Source: Nitrososphaerota archaeon (GTDB taxonomy: Archaea; Thermoproteota; Nitrososphaeria; Nitrososphaerales; UBA183). From it: a stretch of DNA of 6,438 nt. Of this stretch, positions 1 through 5,304 are shown piece by piece; position 1 is the stretch's first letter, and each line of letters begins with the position of its first letter. The notes below the pieces were generated by a model. The model was not told the DNA's origin. It did no database searches and worked only from the letters and a program-made list of their open reading frames with translations. The stretch is taken from NCBI GenBank assembly GCA_027886925.1, contig JAPCJN010000116.1, positions 1-6,438 of the forward strand, in the 5' to 3' direction. The position numbers and the translations under genes are program-made.

Positions 1-907
1 CGGCTATCGCCTTGTCGTTGTTCATCGCGGGGATTATGGTGTTCCCGTCGAAGTCCCAAAGCACCCCTCCGAAGCTGCTTAGGTGCGCTTGGTACTCGTA
101 GATGATGGAGATGTCAGTACCCGCCATGCTCACAGACCCGAATGGGGTCAATCCAGCCTTCTGGATAGCTTGGCAGTTCGCGAAGTGGTCGTCCCAGTTG
201 GCGGGAGGGGTGAGCCCGAGCTGGTCGAAGACGTCCGTCCTGTAGAAGAGGACCATCGTGGGGGTATCGAAAGGTAGCACGGGCACGTTCGTGGCCGAGG
301 ATCCCCCGTTCCCTCCTCTGAGGTCGGGCGGGTACGTGGCTATCCTGTCCCAGCAGTTCCGGTTGAAGTCGTTGAAATCTAGGTTAGGGTACGTGAGGTC
401 GGGGTACTTCTGCGCCAGCTCGTACGGGGAGAAGGAGTCGTTGGGGAAGACGCCGAGGTTCTCCACGTCCAGGGAGTAGACGTCGTAGGAGCCGCTCTTG
501 GTGCTGAACATGAGCGAGACCTCCTGGAGCTGGAGCGAGTACGGCTTGATGTCGTATTGGTCCCTTATCCCTGTGGCGTTGTAAAAGTCGCCGTCGAGAA
601 GCTGGGCGGAGTACGACCCGAACTCCGCCTCGAGGGTGAGGTTGAGAGACTTGCCGGAGTACGGGGAGGAGACGGAGTGGAGCCAGGTGAGGAAGTCCTT
701 GTAGTCGGGGAGGGTGGAGTACTGGGTTGTGGAGGTAGACTGGGTCAGACCCACCGCTGACGAGGTGGAAGAAGGAGTAGAGGTCGGTCCTAACTGCCCT
801 CCGAAAAGTTGGGGTAATTCGAGGTCAGCTAATGCGAAAGAAAAGAGCCCTGCCCCTGCGAGACCCAAGCCGTAGCGCAGAAATCGCCTTCTATCCGGAT
901 TGGGCAC
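1..907 (-). CDS. ABC transporter sugar-type substrate-binding protein, Tat-exported, 3' partial
   Basis: This extracytoplasmic solute receptor would deliver a substrate, probably a sugar or oligosaccharide, to an ABC importer. The 302 visible residues start with a twin-arginine motif (D5-R-R-R-F-L-R11), then a hydrophobic stretch (about 12-27) and a Ser/Thr/Pro-rich linker (about 40-62), as is usual for archaeal surface-anchored receptors. At about 214-245 it has the family 1 signature: a hydrophobic strand, FYRTDVFDQLGL, then PPANWDD, matching the bacterial pattern YR.D.F...G...P.TW.E. The GTG at 905-907 is chosen because TAG lies two codons upstream and it places the twin-arginine motif properly. 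The stop lies beyond the left edge; family members are usually 400-500 residues, so roughly a third is missing. Codons end mostly in C or G, unlike the central genes. The family is clear; the substrate cannot be told, and the permease genes are not in view. Confidence 0.9.
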   Translation of the reverse strand, partial: MPNPDRRRFLRYGLGLAGAGLFSFALADLELPQLFGGQLGPTSTPSSTSSAVGLTQSTSTTQYSTLPDYKDFLTWLHSVSSPYSGKSLNLTLEAEFGSYSAQLLDGDFYNATGIRDQYDIKPYSLQLQEVSLMFSTKSGSYDVYSLDVENLGVFPNDSFSPYELAQKYPDLTYPNLDFNDFNRNCWDRIATYPPDLRGGNGGSSATNVPVLPFDTPTMVLFYRTDVFDQLGLTPPANWDDHFANCQAIQKAGLTPFGSVSMAGTDISIIYEYQAHLSSFGGVLWDFDGNTIIPAMNNDKAIA

Positions 908-1242
908 ACTCTATTTTACCCTCTTGATTCTGGAACCGAAGACACGATTCGCGTATTTAAGATGTTTGAACAGATGACGGTGCTCTGCTTCGTTAGTGGG
1001 GTGGTTCCCTTCCGGAGCTCATCTGGAATCTGATTGCGTCCACCCACCCCTAGATCGTGTTCAGAAACCGTGATCGTGTTTCGACAGGACGTCGTACCAA
1101 GAAGTGTCTCCATGCCACCAAAGCAACTCGACGAGACAACGCGATGAACAGATCTTAACCAATTATCGGATAAGCTCTAAATTGGACTAAACGGTAAGAA
1201 TCGATATCTTCGAGGTGACTCAGATTCAGAGCCAGAATTACT
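908..1242. other. Divergent intergenic region with a direct repeat
   Basis: These 335 bases separate two divergent genes and should hold both promoters. I see no convincing gene in them. Contents: the minus-strand TATA candidate at 954-961; an inverted pair GGGGTGG (998-1004) and CCACCCC (1044-1050); a 9-base direct repeat GATCGTGTT at 1053-1061 and 1072-1080; a weak plus-strand TATA-like TCTAAATT near 1176-1183; and GAGGTGA at 1212-1218, a strong anti-16S complement that lies too far (24 bases) from the ATG at 1243 to act as a normal ribosome binding site. Confidence 0.5.
954..961 (-). promoter_or_regulatory. TATA-box candidate for the substrate-binding protein gene
   Basis: On the minus strand this reads CTTAAATA, a good archaeal TATA-box match. 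Transcription would start about 26 bases downstream, near 930, giving a 5' leader of roughly 23 bases. That leader contains GAGGG (918-922), 10 bases before the GTG start, a weak Shine-Dalgarno candidate. The assignment rests on motif and spacing only. Confidence 0.4.
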
Positions 1243-1653
1243 ATGATGAGTACCTCTTTCGAGGAACAGGCGCTGAAGAACATGGAGCCGAAAGCAAGGC
1301 GAGGGACCGAGGAGGAGTTGTTCATGCTCGGAGCCAGGGCTCCAGAGCTGGTCAAAGACGTCCCATCCATTTTCAAGGAAGCCGTGATGGACGCGCTGGT
1401 CAACATCCTAGACGAATCGACCGTCAAGGCCCTTGAGATCTTCATTGGAAAGAAAAACCTAGACAATCCCGCCGTCGTCTTCACGAGCCTAGATTCCTTG
1501 CTTCATGAGGGCGCCCGGCAGCTGAAAGGAGCGATAAGCAGGGAATTTCAAGTCAAGGTCCACGAGCGATACCAGATTTTCACGGTTCGGATGGCGCAAA
1601 GTCTCCTTGACGGCTTGCCCGTCAAGACTGATAGCCCAAGCGGCAACAGCTAA
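1243..1653 (+). CDS. Small helical protein, paralogue of the 187-aa protein (NitrOD5-like, tentative)
   Basis: This 136-residue protein has no signal peptide or membrane segment, so it is probably cytoplasmic. The core at about 43-110 is predicted helical. It contains FKEAV, the block LDEST, then FIG at 67-69, NP at 75-76, and a region ending in KVHE at 105-108. The same core appears in the minus-strand 187-aa protein with 32 identities in 66 positions (my hand alignment), a strong sign that this is the real frame. The arrangement recalls the small helical NitrOD5-type output domains of archaeal signal transduction, a guess from memory. It has a charged N-terminus (Glu/Lys/Arg, 7-25) and a short polar tail. 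ATG also occurs at 1246; TGA at 1216-1218 bounds the frame upstream. It converges on the ATPase operon and is transcribed separately from it. Function unknown; a partner or regulator of the ATPase is inferred from position and paralogy. Confidence 0.8.
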   Translation: MMSTSFEEQALKNMEPKARRGTEEELFMLGARAPELVKDVPSIFKEAVMDALVNILDESTVKALEIFIGKKNLDNPAVVFTSLDSLLHEGARQLKGAISREFQVKVHERYQIFTVRMAQSLLDGLPVKTDSPSGNS

Positions 1654-1654
1654 C

Positions 1655-1687
1655 GCCCAAAATTTCTGGGTTTTGGCTACGATAGCC
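1655..1687 (+). other. Small hairpins after the 136-aa gene, possible terminator
   Basis: Just after the TAA at 1651-1653 lies GCCCAAAA (1655-1662), which can pair imperfectly with TTTTGGC (1671-1677). A second perfect hairpin follows: GGCTA (1675-1679), a 3-base loop, TAGCC (1683-1687). The two share bases 1675-1677. The T4 run at 1671-1674 may help archaeal termination. The rest of the 234-base convergent gap to 1888 holds nothing I can support. Confidence 0.25.
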
Positions 1688-1887
1688 CTTTGCCTGGGTA
1701 GCCTATTACAGTCGAATCAGAGCCCACTAGATGCACTTCGCCCGGGTCGGCACTGTCGCAACGGGCTGTGCGATCTCCCGAGATGCAACGGCACCCACAA
1801 GACCATGACTCAAAGAGCGGCACGAAGGCCGCGACTCGTTGTCCGCTGGACATTCCTCGATAGTTAGGGCAGTCGTAACCCTTTGCC

Positions 1888-2190
1888 TTACTTTTGGTGG
1901 GCTGGCTCCAGTTTCGAGTGAAGTTCTCGCACGCTAGACGCAAAGTCCAGCGATCCGTCTCGTTTCATTCCAACCCTCCTGTAAAGCTCGTCGACGATCT
2001 TCCCCAGGACCATGTCTGCCGCCTGAGCATAGATTTCCTGGAGCGACTTTGAGAACTTTTCTGGATTGCCCCAGTCTATGTGAGGGTTCGCAACGAAGAG
2101 TATGGCCGCCGCGGACACGTCTCCCAGCGCCTTTGTGAGGACGTCCGTTGCCACATCCGCGAATACCTTATCGGTATCGTCATTAAGCAT
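1888..2190 (-). CDS. 100-aa helical protein, distant member of the same small family
   Basis: This soluble protein of 100 residues is the last gene of the ATPase operon. Its ATG overlaps the preceding stop by 8 bases (2183-2190), so the two are translationally coupled; GGAGG at 2205-2209 lies 14 bases upstream, somewhat far. The pattern follows the two clearer paralogues: an initial helix (about 8-24, VFADVATDVLTKAL), an Ala-rich helix ending LFVAN, NP at 42-43, F..SL at 46-50, then a long helix (about 51-73) with A, I, EL and V at matching places. There is a two-residue insertion before NP. Identity is low, so homology here is inference from layout and context. The C-terminal 25 residues are charged and likely helical. 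No catalytic motif is visible. A role as partner of the ATPase or the membrane protein fits the coupling. Function unknown. Confidence 0.75.
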   Translation of the reverse strand: MLNDDTDKVFADVATDVLTKALGDVSAAAILFVANPHIDWGNPEKFSKSLQEIYAQAADMVLGKIVDELYRRVGMKRDGSLDFASSVRELHSKLEPAHQK

Positions 2191-3124
2191 AGGTTAACAT
2201 TTCCCCTCCCTTCCTCGAATGCGTCCCTTCACTGTCGCACTGGATAATCACGTTTCCGTAACCCTCGAATGCCGCAATGATTTTCTCGTCATGAGCGGCT
2301 GGATTGAGCAGAAGCACCAGCGGCGATTTGGATTTTGTCATCTTCTCGCTCACCTGCTGGAGTAAGCTGTAGGTCTTTTCGAACCCCAAGTTGAGAGTCA
2401 GTTCCGTCAGGTTGTCGATTATCATGGCGGCATCCGGGTTTGACGCGAGCACAGACTTGAAAGCGTCCAATATCAGCGATGGATTGGTTATTGAAACGGA
2501 CAGCACCCCCTCAGGACTCAGCTTGAGGCTTTGTTCCGATACGGAGAGGTAGACCAGCTTCGAGGGCCGCAGACCTGAAAGGGTACTTCCGGGTTTGGTG
2601 AACAGGACCGTCTGGGAGCCCCCGGAGGTCGACTCCTCGATGAGAGATTCTACATACCTTTCATAGTCGGACGCGGGGTCGAACTCGAGGACGATCCTCT
2701 TGCCACCTAGGCCTTTCAGCCTCGCGTTGCTCGCGTTTGGATTGGAGACAGGCATCTCGCTAGAGCGCGTCGGCTTGCTCTTCAAAGTAGCGAAGCTCTC
2801 AAGAATCTTCGCGGAATCGGCAGAGGACGCTACCGAATTCCACACGACGTACTGTCTCCTCATCGCCCAAGCCACGAACAGCCCACCCATCGCTATCAGG
2901 CCGATTCCGATGTCGTCGAGCCAGTCGATGCCGAATAGGTAGGAGGTCAACTCGAAGAAGACTCCAAACGCAATCGAAATGGCTCCGTAAGCCATGTTCT
3001 TCCATGGCCGCTCCAGGACTCCCTTTCCTAGCGAGATCAGTCGGACTGCAAAGTAGGCCCAGACCGCGGTGACGACTACTGCGATAATCCTGACCCCTCG
3101 CTCAGGGTCGAAGGTGATGAGCAT
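2183..3124 (-). CDS. Three-helix membrane protein with C-terminal DUF835-like (RecA-like, no Walker A) domain
   Basis: The 313-residue protein starts with three hydrophobic segments at about 11-33, 44-66 and 68-88. A positively charged turn (RRQY) follows, then a polar linker (about 100-140) rich in Ser, Lys and Asn. The rest (about 142-300) is an alpha/beta domain. It has a Walker-B-like strand AAMIIDNLTEL (232-242), a helix GFEKTYSLLQQV, and a strand LVLLLNP at 269-275. This resembles archaeal DUF835 domains, which look like RecA/KaiC cores without a nucleotide-binding loop. No GxxxxGK[ST] is present, so ATP hydrolysis is unlikely. It lies 17 bases after the RAD55-like ATPase gene and overlaps the next gene, so it belongs to one operon. 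It probably tethers the system to the membrane and may pair with the active ATPase; that is inference. Only ATG 3122-3124 fits as start. Confidence 0.82.
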   Translation of the reverse strand: MLITFDPERGVRIIAVVVTAVWAYFAVRLISLGKGVLERPWKNMAYGAISIAFGVFFELTSYLFGIDWLDDIGIGLIAMGGLFVAWAMRRQYVVWNSVASSADSAKILESFATLKSKPTRSSEMPVSNPNASNARLKGLGGKRIVLEFDPASDYERYVESLIEESTSGGSQTVLFTKPGSTLSGLRPSKLVYLSVSEQSLKLSPEGVLSVSITNPSLILDAFKSVLASNPDAAMIIDNLTELTLNLGFEKTYSLLQQVSEKMTKSKSPLVLLLNPAAHDEKIIAAFEGYGNVIIQCDSEGTHSRKGGEMLTYA

Positions 3125-3141
3125 GCGGCATCAATCTCTGT

Positions 3142-3822
3142 CTATCCGATCAGCGGAGCGACCCTAATCCCTTCTGCCCCGATGAATACGTTTTGATACT
3201 TTAAGGTATGATTCGTCCCACGCATCTTCGTTATCAAAAGCCTCCTCCTGATCTCCTGGTTGTCTATGAACGACTCGAGGTTTACTATCCCGTCCGAGAC
3301 GAACTCCTCCATTCCCAGTCCTATTCTTTCTTCTCGCGATTTTTCCACTATGAGGAGGGTCGTGCATCCAAGATGGCGGACCATCTTCCCGAGGATCGAG
3401 TTCAGGATGATCCTCGCATCAATCGCCTGGTGGAATGCGTCCCTCATCGCGGTGAACGAATCTACGACTAGGAGGGTGACTTTCTTCGACATTATCTCGT
3501 TTATCACGAGTTTCAACGAGTCTGCAACGGCCTCTTCTTTCGTGGTCAAGAGGCTCATGAAATTAAAGCGGCCGCTCTTGTCAAGCGCGTCGACGTCGAA
3601 GCCGAGGTGCTCAAAGTTGGAGTAAAACGATGACTTGTTTTCGAGGAAAGAGACGTACAATCCGACCTCTCCGTGCTTCAGGATGCCCTCGTAGAGAAAT
3701 TGAAAAGTGAAAATGGTCTTCCCGGAACCCGGCGGCCCTGAGACGACTATGAGGTTCCCGCGGGGAAAGCCTCCTTCCACAAGGTCGTCTAGGCCCGCCA
3801 CTCCAGTAACGACCCTGTTCAT
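3142..3822 (-). CDS. RAD55/KaiC-like single-domain RecA-superfamily ATPase
   Basis: At 226 residues this is a typical length for one KaiC-type domain. It shows the family opening (GVAGLDDLVEGGFPRGNLI, 7-25), Walker A GPPGSGKT (29-36), the YVSFLEN segment with a candidate catalytic Glu61, Walker B VTLLVVDS with Asp121, and the late motif KMRGTNH (199-205) before a closing strand pair. It should bind and hydrolyse ATP, probably as a hexamer or filament. In archaea such proteins serve in signalling, motility (ArlH) and regulation; no catalytic output domain is attached here. Residue 60 before Glu61 is Leu where KaiC relatives often have a second Glu, so the EE pair is reduced to one. It leads the operon with the DUF835-like membrane protein and the 100-aa protein. 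No Shine-Dalgarno precedes the ATG at 3820-3822, so the message may be nearly leaderless. The family is certain, the process unknown. Confidence 0.92.
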   Translation of the reverse strand: MNRVVTGVAGLDDLVEGGFPRGNLIVVSGPPGSGKTIFTFQFLYEGILKHGEVGLYVSFLENKSSFYSNFEHLGFDVDALDKSGRFNFMSLLTTKEEAVADSLKLVINEIMSKKVTLLVVDSFTAMRDAFHQAIDARIILNSILGKMVRHLGCTTLLIVEKSREERIGLGMEEFVSDGIVNLESFIDNQEIRRRLLITKMRGTNHTLKYQNVFIGAEGIRVAPLIG

Positions 3823-3852
3823 AGCTTTTCTCTTAAAATCTCTCTAGAATAA

Positions 3853-3860
3853 CTAATATT
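3853..3860 (-). promoter_or_regulatory. TATA-box candidate for the ATPase operon
   Basis: The minus strand reads AATATTAG, centred about 35 bases before the ATG at 3822. With the usual 26-base spacing, transcription would start near 3830, giving a very short leader. This fits the lack of a ribosome binding site. Motif and spacing only. Confidence 0.3.
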
Positions 3861-3876
3861 CTTTGTGAATTCCGAG

Positions 3877-3900
3877 TTCATTCAGTCATTCGTTCATTCA
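3877..3900. repeat. Imperfect TTCA tetranucleotide repeat at a gene end
   Basis: Six consecutive 4-base units read TTCA, TTCA, GTCA, TTCG, TTCA, TTCA. On the minus strand they give a run of TGAA-like units, the last of which supplies the TGA stop of the 187-aa protein. They lie in the 75-base gap before the ATPase gene. Confidence 0.7.
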
Positions 3901-4461
3901 ATTGGCCTGTCCAGAGTCTTCTTTCCCAAACGATGCCATTAGGGCGTCCAACTCCAGAAAAGCAGCCGCGTCCGAACCGGAAGCCCCACCTACTCCCGGC
4001 CGACGGTAACCGACGGTCAGGGTCGCGGAGTAAGAGAATCGGGGTTCCATCATTTCTGCCACTTCTGGCCTCTGTTCCTCGACCTCATACATCTCCGAGG
4101 GCCTGTCCCTGGTCTGCGTTACGAGCTCGTGAAGTCTCAAGCTGAACTCGCTGGCGATTTTCTCGTTCATTATGCGAGCGCCGGGGCCGAGAAGATTCTC
4201 GTTGGTGGAGAATACTGACTGCGGATCAGACAGGTTATCTTCTCCTATGAACACTAACAGGGCGGTGACCGTCGATTCGTCGAGGACATTCGCGAACGCC
4301 CCGCGAACCGCCTCCTCAAAAGCCGCACCGAGAGCTGCATTGACGTTTGGGAAAAGGGCGGCGGCCGCGAGCAAGTCGGTCTCCATGCCGCCACGTCCGG
4401 CCGGCTCTAATCGGGCGATAACCGAGTTTCCAATGTTAGGGGTCATCTGGATGGATTGCAA
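3898..4461 (-). CDS. 187-aa helical protein, paralogue of the 136-aa protein, with distinct C-terminal tail
   Basis: The N-terminal part (about 47-112) carries the same helical core as the plus-strand 136-aa protein: FEEAV, LDESTV, FIGEDN, DP, LLGPGAR, and a strand or helix ending LHE. From about 116 on it differs. There is a Glu/Met-rich segment (about 122-139), a short beta-like stretch FSYSATLTVGYRR (142-154), a Gly-rich spacer (155-162), and a final amphipathic helix AAAFLELDALMASF (165-178). No signal peptide or membrane segment. The longest start is TTG at 4459-4461; ATG at 4444-4446 would remove five residues and is equally likely. It lies 75 bases upstream of the ATPase gene on the same strand and may be co-transcribed or separately promoted. 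The tail might bind a partner. The core recalls NitrOD5-type archaeal output domains, unverified. Function unknown. Confidence 0.8.
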   Translation of the reverse strand: MQSIQMTPNIGNSVIARLEPAGRGGMETDLLAAAALFPNVNAALGAAFEEAVRGAFANVLDESTVTALLVFIGEDNLSDPQSVFSTNENLLGPGARIMNEKIASEFSLRLHELVTQTRDRPSEMYEVEEQRPEVAEMMEPRFSYSATLTVGYRRPGVGGASGSDAAAFLELDALMASFGKEDSGQAN

Positions 4462-4601
4462 GGACCATGCTTGCGTAACACAGCAAGATATCCGCTATCA
4501 CCGTTCTCGATGAAAGCTTAGGCTCTTATTTGCGAAAAGGAGTAAAGCCCAATTTCGGCTGGTTTCATCGCATTCTGTCTTCGGTGACGATTGCTGAGTT
4601 C

Positions 4602-4618
4602 ATGGACTTCAAGTTCAT
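4602..4618. promoter_or_regulatory. Palindromic operator candidate
   Basis: ATGGACTT (4602-4609), one central base, AAGTTCAT (4611-4618): a 17-base inverted repeat with one mismatched pair. It lies in the 257-base gap between the minus-strand 187-aa gene and the plus-strand export operon, so a bound regulator could act on either. There is no experimental or comparative support. Confidence 0.35.
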
Positions 4619-4646
4619 AACTGCCTAATAGAGAAAGCGAGATAGA

Positions 4647-4717
4647 GGCGGTGGAATTGAACCGCCAAGGCTCCGACTGGGAGCGCTCTCTTGACTCTAC
4701 TCGGAGCTGTTTGGCGG
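4647..4717 (+). promoter_or_regulatory. Leader with two mutually exclusive hairpins
   Basis: Hairpin 1: GGCGGT (4647-4652) with ACCGCC (4661-4666), 8-base loop. Hairpin 2: CCGCCAA (4662-4668) with TTGGCGG (4711-4717), continued by GCTCCGA (4670-4676) with TCGGAGC (4701-4707); one base bulges on the left and three on the right, and the 24-base apical region contains the palindrome GAGCGCTC (4681-4688). Bases 4662-4666 belong to both, so only one can form. The element sits just before the first secreted-protein gene. It may be an RNA switch in the leader, or alternatively a DNA-level recombination or binding site. There is no T run after it, so a classical terminator is unlikely. Confidence 0.45.
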
Positions 4718-4766
4718 CTTGACAGTGGCGTTTCCGTCCTTCCGGCGCGTCAGAGCCAGGTTACCG

Positions 4767-5228
4767 TTGAAGATAATGGTCCCGCTCGTGGTCATCGCGA
4801 TGCTATCGATAGTCTCCTATGCCACTTCGGTCACTGTCACAACCAATACGTATGAGGCCGTGGGAGGCGTATCCTACAACGTCGTCGGTGGCTTTAGCGC
4901 TTCGAGCAATGGATTTTCCGTGGTTCAGAGCACCGCTTCAGCTTCTGCGCAGCCCTGCACCTGGGCCAACGGCGGCAATTGTGCGACAGCTTTGACCGCT
5001 GGCGACTGGTATTACTCCGTTACCCTGACGCTCAATGCGGCCGCTGCAATCAGTCATACCTACACTCTCACGGTCACGTGGAACACCGGCTCAGGATACT
5101 CCACCATTGGGACGCTGACGGTGACGACTCTCTCTACCATCACCCCGACGCAGACCATGAGCTTTTACCTCGACACTGCAGGTTCGTCGTTCACAGCACC
5201 AGTTGGGATCACTATCACAGTGGCGTAG
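4767..5228 (+). CDS. Small secreted beta-rich surface protein (TasA/AbpA-like, tentative)
   Basis: The 153-residue product has a Lys, a hydrophobic segment (about 4-18) and then the Thr/Val-rich start of the mature part (TSVTVTTNTYEAV, about 20-32). The body is Thr-, Ser- and Gly-rich with alternating hydrophobic residues, typical of a beta sandwich. Cys64 and Cys72 probably form a disulfide, as expected outside the cell. I chose TTG 4767 because the next gene has the same TTG-AAR-NNN-ATG opening, and AGGT lies 5 bases upstream. A longer version from TTG 4719 would add 16 residues with an Arg-rich n-region (FRRVRAR) and is quite possible; ATG 4776 is a third choice. A related protein and a signal peptidase lie downstream. 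The set resembles TasA with SipW, or the archaeal bundling-pilus subunit AbpA; DUF1102-like proteins are another option. Secretion is well supported, fibre function is inference. Confidence 0.8.
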   Translation: MKIMVPLVVIAMLSIVSYATSVTVTTNTYEAVGGVSYNVVGGFSASSNGFSVVQSTASASAQPCTWANGGNCATALTAGDWYYSVTLTLNAAAAISHTYTLTVTWNTGSGYSTIGTLTVTTLSTITPTQTMSFYLDTAGSSFTAPVGITITVA

Positions 5229-5260
5229 AAGGATTGAACGTGACAGCCCTTGAGTTCCAA

Positions 5261-5272
5261 GAGCGCTCTCTT
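5261..5272 (+). repeat. Repeat GAGCGCTCTCTT before the second secreted gene
   Basis: The same 12 bases occur at 4681-4692, in the hairpin apex before the first secreted gene. Each copy includes the palindrome GAGCGCTC. The copies lie 86 and 44 bases before the chosen starts. One 12-base match somewhere in a window this size is near chance expectation, so only the matching positions make it notable. Confidence 0.3.
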
Positions 5273-5304
5273 CCTCTTGTGAGGGCAGGGTTGTTGTTCA
5301 CCCT

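Larger units (their letters stand above)
4462..4766. other. Intergenic region upstream of the export operon
   Basis: About 305 bases with no supportable gene. It should contain the promoter of the minus-strand 187-aa gene (a TATA-like AAATAAGA on the minus strand at about 4525-4532 is the best candidate) and the promoter and leader of the plus-strand operon. The palindrome at 4602-4618 and the competing hairpins at 4647-4717 lie here. No clear plus-strand TATA box was found. The last 48 bases (4719-4766) are open in the frame of the next gene and may be coding. Confidence 0.5.

Noticed and set aside
916..1113. 65-aa minus-strand open frame in the divergent region
   Set aside because: No family resemblance or domain-like pattern; it covers the likely promoter of the ABC receptor and has no ribosome binding site I can defend.
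1215..1436. Plus-strand frame with GTG start inside GAGGTGA
   Set aside because: It overlaps the 136-aa gene in another frame, has low-complexity Gly/Arg composition, and its start lies inside the Shine-Dalgarno-like sequence itself.
1155..1484. 109-aa minus-strand open frame resembling part of the plus-strand 113-aa frame at 4172-4513 (both contain TVDSSR)
   Set aside because: The likeness is a mirror effect: both lie antisense to the two paralogous helical proteins, whose LDESTV block gives the same antisense peptide. The sense proteins are longer and better matched.
1607..1943. Open frames on both strands in the convergent gap (1607-1867 plus, 1677-1943 minus)
   Set aside because: Both overlap the ends of real genes; compositions are rich in Cys, Arg and Trp with no recognisable motif.
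3208..3625. Plus-strand frames of 87 and 121 aa
   Set aside because: They lie antisense to the RAD55-like ATPase, whose Walker motifs fix the true strand and frame.
4641..4720. Minus-strand tRNA: GGTTCAATTCC looks like a T-arm, and GCCTCTA could pair mostly with TAGAGTC upstream
   Set aside because: Only about 26 bases lie between the would-be acceptor strand and the T-arm, too few for D and anticodon arms; the T-stem has a C-A mismatch and no proper anticodon loop appears. The competing hairpins explain the symmetry. A degenerate tRNA 3' fragment left by an integration cannot be excluded.
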